Of a DNA stretch of 64,000 bases, positions 60,227 to 64,000 are shown piece after piece; positions within the stretch are counted from its first letter, which is position 1, and each line of letters begins with the position of its first letter. This stretch comes from Alphaproteobacteria bacterium. GTDB lineage: Bacteria > Pseudomonadota > Alphaproteobacteria > Sphingomonadales > Kordiimonadaceae. The stretch lies in NCBI GenBank assembly GCA_013372975.1, contig JABXIS010000027.1:1-64000 (forward strand), in the 5' to 3' direction. A program made the translations under genes and the position numbers. A model generated the notes under the pieces. The model was not told the DNA's origin. It ran no database searches and saw only the letters and a program-made list of their open reading frames with translations.

Positions 60227-60916
60227 GTGAAAACACGTATCCTGCTGATCGAAGACGATGAGAATATCACCGAACTCGTACGCTATAATCTCGAGCGCGC
60301 GGATTATGTTGTTGAGGCAGTTGCCGACGGTGAAGACGGCCTTTACAGGGCAAGCGAAGAAGCGCCTGATCTGATTCTGCTGGATTGGATGCTACCCAAT
60401 CTTTCTGGCCTTGAGATATGCCGTCAGCTGCGCCGCAATGCTGAAACGCAAAATATCCCGATTATCATGCTGACTGCGCGCGCAGATGAGCCAGATCGCA
60501 TTCGCGGCCTTGAAACAGGTGCTGACGACTATATCTGCAAGCCTTTTTCACCAAAGGAACTGATTGCACGCATTCAGGCCGTGTTGCGTCGCCTGCGCCC
60601 TGCCCTTGCCGGCCACGAGCTCAGCTTCGAAGACATCAAGCTGGATAGTGTGTCTCACCGCGTTACACGAAGTGGCAAACCGGTTCAGCTTGGCCCGACA
60701 GAATACCGCCTTTTGCGCCACTTCATGGAAAATCCGCGCCGGGTATTCAGCCGTGAACAATTGCTGGACAGTGTTTGGGGCCACGACGTGTATGTGGAAC
60801 CGCGTACCGTTGATGTTCACATCCGCCGCCTGAGAAAAGCAATCAATGCCGAAGGCGCACAGGATTTCATCAGGACTGTTCGCTCTGCGGGCTATTCACT
60901 GGACAACCACCAGTAA
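60227..60916 (+). CDS. phoB: phosphate regulon response regulator PhoB
   Basis: A 229-residue OmpR-family regulator. The receiver domain has the acidic pair Asp10/Asp11, phospho-acceptor Asp53 in LILLDWMLP and Lys in YICKPF; the winged-helix output domain has VQLGPTEYRLLRHFMENP and VDVHIRRLRKAI. Start is GTG 60227 with AGGGAG upstream. It acts with PhoR and would bind the Pho box before pstS. Its stop is nine bases from the convergent asparagine synthetase gene. Confidence 0.96.
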   Translation: MKTRILLIEDDENITELVRYNLERADYVVEAVADGEDGLYRASEEAPDLILLDWMLPNLSGLEICRQLRRNAETQNIPIIMLTARADEPDRIRGLETGADDYICKPFSPKELIARIQAVLRRLRPALAGHELSFEDIKLDSVSHRVTRSGKPVQLGPTEYRLLRHFMENPRRVFSREQLLDSVWGHDVYVEPRTVDVHIRRLRKAINAEGAQDFIRTVRSAGYSLDNHQ

Positions 60917-60924
60917 CACAAAAC

Positions 60925-62823
60925 CTACATTTGCGCTGAGCTAGCTTCCAGCTTGCTCAGCGACCGCTCAAGCATCAACACATTCCAAAGCGCTGCATGG
61001 TGGTCCCTGTGGGCCTGCAAATGCTCTTCCACCATCTCCGACAAACCTTTTCGGTCAATCAGTCCGGTATCCAGCAAAATTTCGCTGGTGGCTAGTTCCT
61101 GCAACATGGGCGCCAGCTCTTCACGCATCCATTGCCCAGCCGGTATATTAAAGCCCTTTTTCGGCCGATCGATAATTTCGTCAGGGATCAGGCCCCTGAC
61201 AGCTTGTTTCATGACGGCTTTGCCCGACCCATCTACAATCCTGCTATCGGGAGACAGGCGCAATCCCCATTCCACAAATTTATGATCCAGGATAGGCACT
61301 CGCACCTCGAGGGAATGGGCCATGCTAGCCCTGTCTACCTTGGTCAGGATGTCGCCGGGCAGATATGTGTGCATATCAATATATTGCACAATGGAAAGTG
61401 GATGCGCACCTTCGGCTTCCTGAGCCAATTCCTTGAAACGATCATGCGGGTGATAGCCTGCAAGATGTTTGCGCATCTTGTCTGTGTGCAACCTCAACCG
61501 ATCTCGGTCCGGCATCTTGGAAACTGATTGAAAATAGGCCTCTGCAGACGTACGGGCCAAGGCTTCAAATGTAGATTTTGCGCGCACATATTGAGGGGCC
61601 CAATCCATCTTGGGATAAATACGCGACAGCGGGCCAAAGAAGGCACGCCTAACCCCTAGTGGCAGGGCAGAGCGCATGCGCTCTTCCATCATATGGAATT
61701 TATACCGCCGGTACCCACCAAACAGTTCGTCACCGCCGTCACCGGACAGCGCAACCGTCACAGTTTCCCGCGCCAGGGCACATACCCTGTAGGTTGGCAG
61801 TGCCGACATGTCCCCAAACGGTTCATCGTACAAATCAGGCATGGTATCAATGAGGTCACTGTCGTGTGCAGAGACCAGACGCAGCCTGTGATGGGTGCCA
61901 AAATGGTCCGCCACAAGCTGAGCATGGCCACTTTCATCAAAATCGGGCATATCCGAGCCCACGGAACAGGTCTCTACAGGCTGGCTGCTGTTACGGCTCA
62001 TAAGGCCCACGATCGTACTGGAATCAACACCGCCTGACAGGAAGGCGCCCAAGGGTACATCCGCAATCATGCGCAGTTTTACGGCCTCCTCCAGCCGCTC
62101 CAGCAATTCCTCTGGGTCTTCTTCCCTTAGCGGCGGTGTAACAACGTCCACATTCCAATACCGGCCAAGGTCTTGTTTGCCTGTGCTCTGATTTACAGTG
62201 ATGGTGCAGGCTGGCGGCAATTTATGGATATTCTGCAAAATGGATTTTGGATCAGGTACATACCCAAGCGCCAAATAGTCTTCCAAGGCATCAAGACGAA
62301 GTGACCTGCCCACACCCGGATAGGTCAGAAGCGCCTTCATTTCGGAGGCGAAAAGGAAGGTTCCGTCCGGCAAACTGCAATAATAGACAGGCTTGATGCC
62401 AAGCCTGTCACGCGCGACGAATAGCTCTCCGGTCCGGTTATCCCAGATCGCAAAGGCGAACATGCCCCTCAACCTGGTCACACAGTCCCTGCCCCATGCC
62501 AGATAGGCTGTAATCAATACCTCTGTGTCGCTGTTTGTCCTGAAGCTGTAGCCAAGCCCTTCAAGTTCGCGCCGAAGATATTGGAAATTATAGATTTCGC
62601 CATTGAAGGTCAGGACAACGCCTTCGTCGTCGCTCAGCATTGGCTGCACGCCGCCAGCAACGTCAATGATGGAAAGCCGCCTGTGCCCAAGGGCAACGCC
62701 CTGCCCCCAGAAAAATCCGTCAGCATCAGGGCCGCGGTGTGCAAGCCTTGTATTCATGCGCCTAAGGGCATCCTGATTGACAGGCTTACCACTTGATAAC
62801 AAAACACCTGTTATGCCGCACAT
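60925..62823 (-). CDS. asparagine synthetase (glutamine-hydrolysing), exosortase A-associated type
   Basis: A 632-residue amidotransferase. After Met1 comes the Ntn nucleophile Cys2 (MCGITGVL), then RRLSIIDVAGGVQPM and NGEIYNFQYLRRELE, and the synthetase PP-loop LSGGVDSSTIVGLMSRN. The C-terminal half has LALTKVDR-like DILTKVDRASMAHSLEVRVPI. Its position next to an exosortase points to the amidotransferase 1 subgroup used in exopolysaccharide loci (TIGR03108 recalled). It overlaps the exosortase gene by 13 bases. ATG 62823 was chosen so that Cys is residue 2. Confidence 0.88.
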   Translation of the reverse strand: MCGITGVLLSSGKPVNQDALRRMNTRLAHRGPDADGFFWGQGVALGHRRLSIIDVAGGVQPMLSDDEGVVLTFNGEIYNFQYLRRELEGLGYSFRTNSDTEVLITAYLAWGRDCVTRLRGMFAFAIWDNRTGELFVARDRLGIKPVYYCSLPDGTFLFASEMKALLTYPGVGRSLRLDALEDYLALGYVPDPKSILQNIHKLPPACTITVNQSTGKQDLGRYWNVDVVTPPLREEDPEELLERLEEAVKLRMIADVPLGAFLSGGVDSSTIVGLMSRNSSQPVETCSVGSDMPDFDESGHAQLVADHFGTHHRLRLVSAHDSDLIDTMPDLYDEPFGDMSALPTYRVCALARETVTVALSGDGGDELFGGYRRYKFHMMEERMRSALPLGVRRAFFGPLSRIYPKMDWAPQYVRAKSTFEALARTSAEAYFQSVSKMPDRDRLRLHTDKMRKHLAGYHPHDRFKELAQEAEGAHPLSIVQYIDMHTYLPGDILTKVDRASMAHSLEVRVPILDHKFVEWGLRLSPDSRIVDGSGKAVMKQAVRGLIPDEIIDRPKKGFNIPAGQWMREELAPMLQELATSEILLDTGLIDRKGLSEMVEEHLQAHRDHHAALWNVLMLERSLSKLEASSAQM

Positions 62824-64000
62824 AGGCTCTCTTTCCCATTTTCCAAAGGCTGCCACAGCAGCGACCCTGGCGGTATTTCCTTCAGGAATTGACGCAATAT
62901 TTCCCTGGCGCCAACGTTATCATTTTGTATGTCCGCAGCAATAGCCAATGTCTGCACATCAGCCGTTACGCCCTTCAGTCGGACCATGGCCAGAGCAACC
63001 TTCATCGCCAGGTCGCCAGAAACAAACCTGCCATCGACAAAATAGGTGCGCCAAAGCAGCTTGCGCCGAGCGCCCAGCCACACGATGTCCTCGGAGAAGG
63101 ACACGCCATCGATCGTTTGATCTGTCGCCCCCTGGCCACCAAGCACATCCCACTCTTGTCCCAAATAGGAAATGGGCACTTTCCGGGCACGATGGCCCAG
63201 CCGATCAGGGCCGTACACACCCGTAGTGCCCTTTATGATGTCGGCATGCAGTCGATAGCTCCATTCAGCAACCCCATCGGCACCAAAACTTGATCTTCGT
63301 TCACTGATGTCTTTGACGCTCAACAGCCTGATATCGTCTCCGCCAGCCGGTAATTGCCGGAAGCTGAACCTGTCGCAAACAGGTCTTACCAGTTGGCTTT
63401 GTGTCATGAAGGCGTGCGACCATACGCCCGCCGCCAGAGGCAGAAAAACCACTGGAAGCACCAACATCAACGCTTTGAGATCAATGGATTTTTCCATTTC
63501 CCCCGGGCCAACCGGCACGGGCGAAGGTGATTCTGGAACAGCTATTTCCCTGTCTGAAAACCTGTATGCAATGGCAATCTGCAGGATCAGTATGATGCTC
63601 AGAAAACCCCAGCCGTAAAGGATGTGGTCAAGCCCTTTGCCAAAGGCCTGTCCTGATGCTTCCGCAATCAAGATGGTGGTATAAACCCGAAGGATATTGC
63701 CTACGATGGGCATAAGGGCCGCGACCAGTAGAAAGGCGATCCGTCGCTTCCAGCTCTGGAACAGCAGATGACACAGAAGGACGCCTAACACTATGCTGGT
63801 AAAAAGGAATTTCACGCCAGCGCAGGCCCGCGCCACCTGATAAAGACCACCGGAGAGCTGGATCAAAACGCCATCAGCTGTAAATTCCACGCCCGTCGCA
63901 CTTAGGGTCGCTATCACCGCTTTCGCCGTCACCACCTGCAACGGGCCGACCAGCTGCTCTCCCAAAGGGATCATAAAAAACAGGAAAGCCATCGGGAATC
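62811..64000 (-). CDS. exosortase A / EpsI fusion (partial, 5' end outside)
   Basis: The frame runs to the right edge, so the start is outside. The membrane part has the exosortase catalytic set: Cys in ARACAGVKFLF, Arg in NILRVYTTI and His in LDHILYGWGF. After FSDREIAVP a second part (PVCDRFSFRQLPAGGDD to the end) resembles EpsI, the companion of XrtA, and its middle has FVDGRFVSGDLAMKVA. Exosortases sort PEP-CTERM proteins. No PEP-CTERM substrate was seen in the window. Confidence 0.88.
   Translation of the reverse strand, partial: FPMAFLFFMIPLGEQLVGPLQVVTAKAVIATLSATGVEFTADGVLIQLSGGLYQVARACAGVKFLFTSIVLGVLLCHLLFQSWKRRIAFLLVAALMPIVGNILRVYTTILIAEASGQAFGKGLDHILYGWGFLSIILILQIAIAYRFSDREIAVPESPSPVPVGPGEMEKSIDLKALMLVLPVVFLPLAAGVWSHAFMTQSQLVRPVCDRFSFRQLPAGGDDIRLLSVKDISERRSSFGADGVAEWSYRLHADIIKGTTGVYGPDRLGHRARKVPISYLGQEWDVLGGQGATDQTIDGVSFSEDIVWLGARRKLLWRTYFVDGRFVSGDLAMKVALAMVRLKGVTADVQTLAIAADIQNDNVGAREILRQFLKEIPPGSLLWQPLENGKESLCAA

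Overview
The window is a gene-dense stretch of chromosome (no gap over 300 bases lacks a gene; the largest, about 270 bases, lies upstream of the MucR-like gene). It comes from an alphaproteobacterium. Class markers include 5-aminolevulinate synthase (C4 haem pathway), a MucR/Ros-family regulator, an LdtR-like MarR regulator beside hemB, the bamE / ubiquinol-cytochrome c chaperone / yceD / plsX / ihfA / merR block, a class II DAHP synthase and a proton-pumping pyrophosphatase. I cannot fix the genus from sequence alone. No insertion sequence, prophage, CRISPR array or rRNA was seen; there is one tRNA (Pro, GGG).

Layout. 1-10.9 kb: 3' part of parE, an alpha/beta hydrolase, an RhlE-like helicase, a PaaG-like hydratase/isomerase, then mlaE-mlaF-radA-cvpA-purF-SDR. 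10.9-18.2 kb (minus strand): an arsR / AHSA1 / VOC stress triplet with a clear operator, then tauE-mutA-mutB-meaB for methylmalonyl-CoA metabolism. 18.3-20.8 kb: tRNA-Pro and a divergent pair, a Rieske-domain fusion protein and a cysteine-rich SufR-like regulator. 20.8-24.8 kb: merR, ihfA, plsX, yceD, cytochrome chaperone and bamE, with the usual fabH missing. 24.8-34.7 kb (minus): hppA, FliL-like, thiL, nusB, ribH, ribBX, ribE, ribD, nrdR, glyA, rpiB. 35-38.7 kb: mucR-like gene, hemA, ldtR-like regulator, hemB. 38.7-49.4 kb: aldo/keto reductase and SDR, a C-type-lectin-like protein, trmJ-cysS-gltX-nadE, a LysE exporter, DAHP synthase, gph.

49.4-53.1 kb is the most unusual part. A minus-strand operon encodes two paralogous proteins with twin-arginine-like signals and a nearly identical C-terminus, a PqqD-like chaperone, an HPr-kinase-related kinase and a nucleotidyltransferase. 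The last three form the so-called HPr-rel-A set known from exosortase A genomes. At the right edge (60.9-64 kb) lie an exosortase-A-type asparagine synthetase and a partial exosortase/EpsI fusion, which fits that association. Between the two blocks sits a complete phosphate regulon: phoR, pstS, pstC, pstA, pstB, phoU, phoB, with a Pho box before pstS and an attenuating terminator after it.
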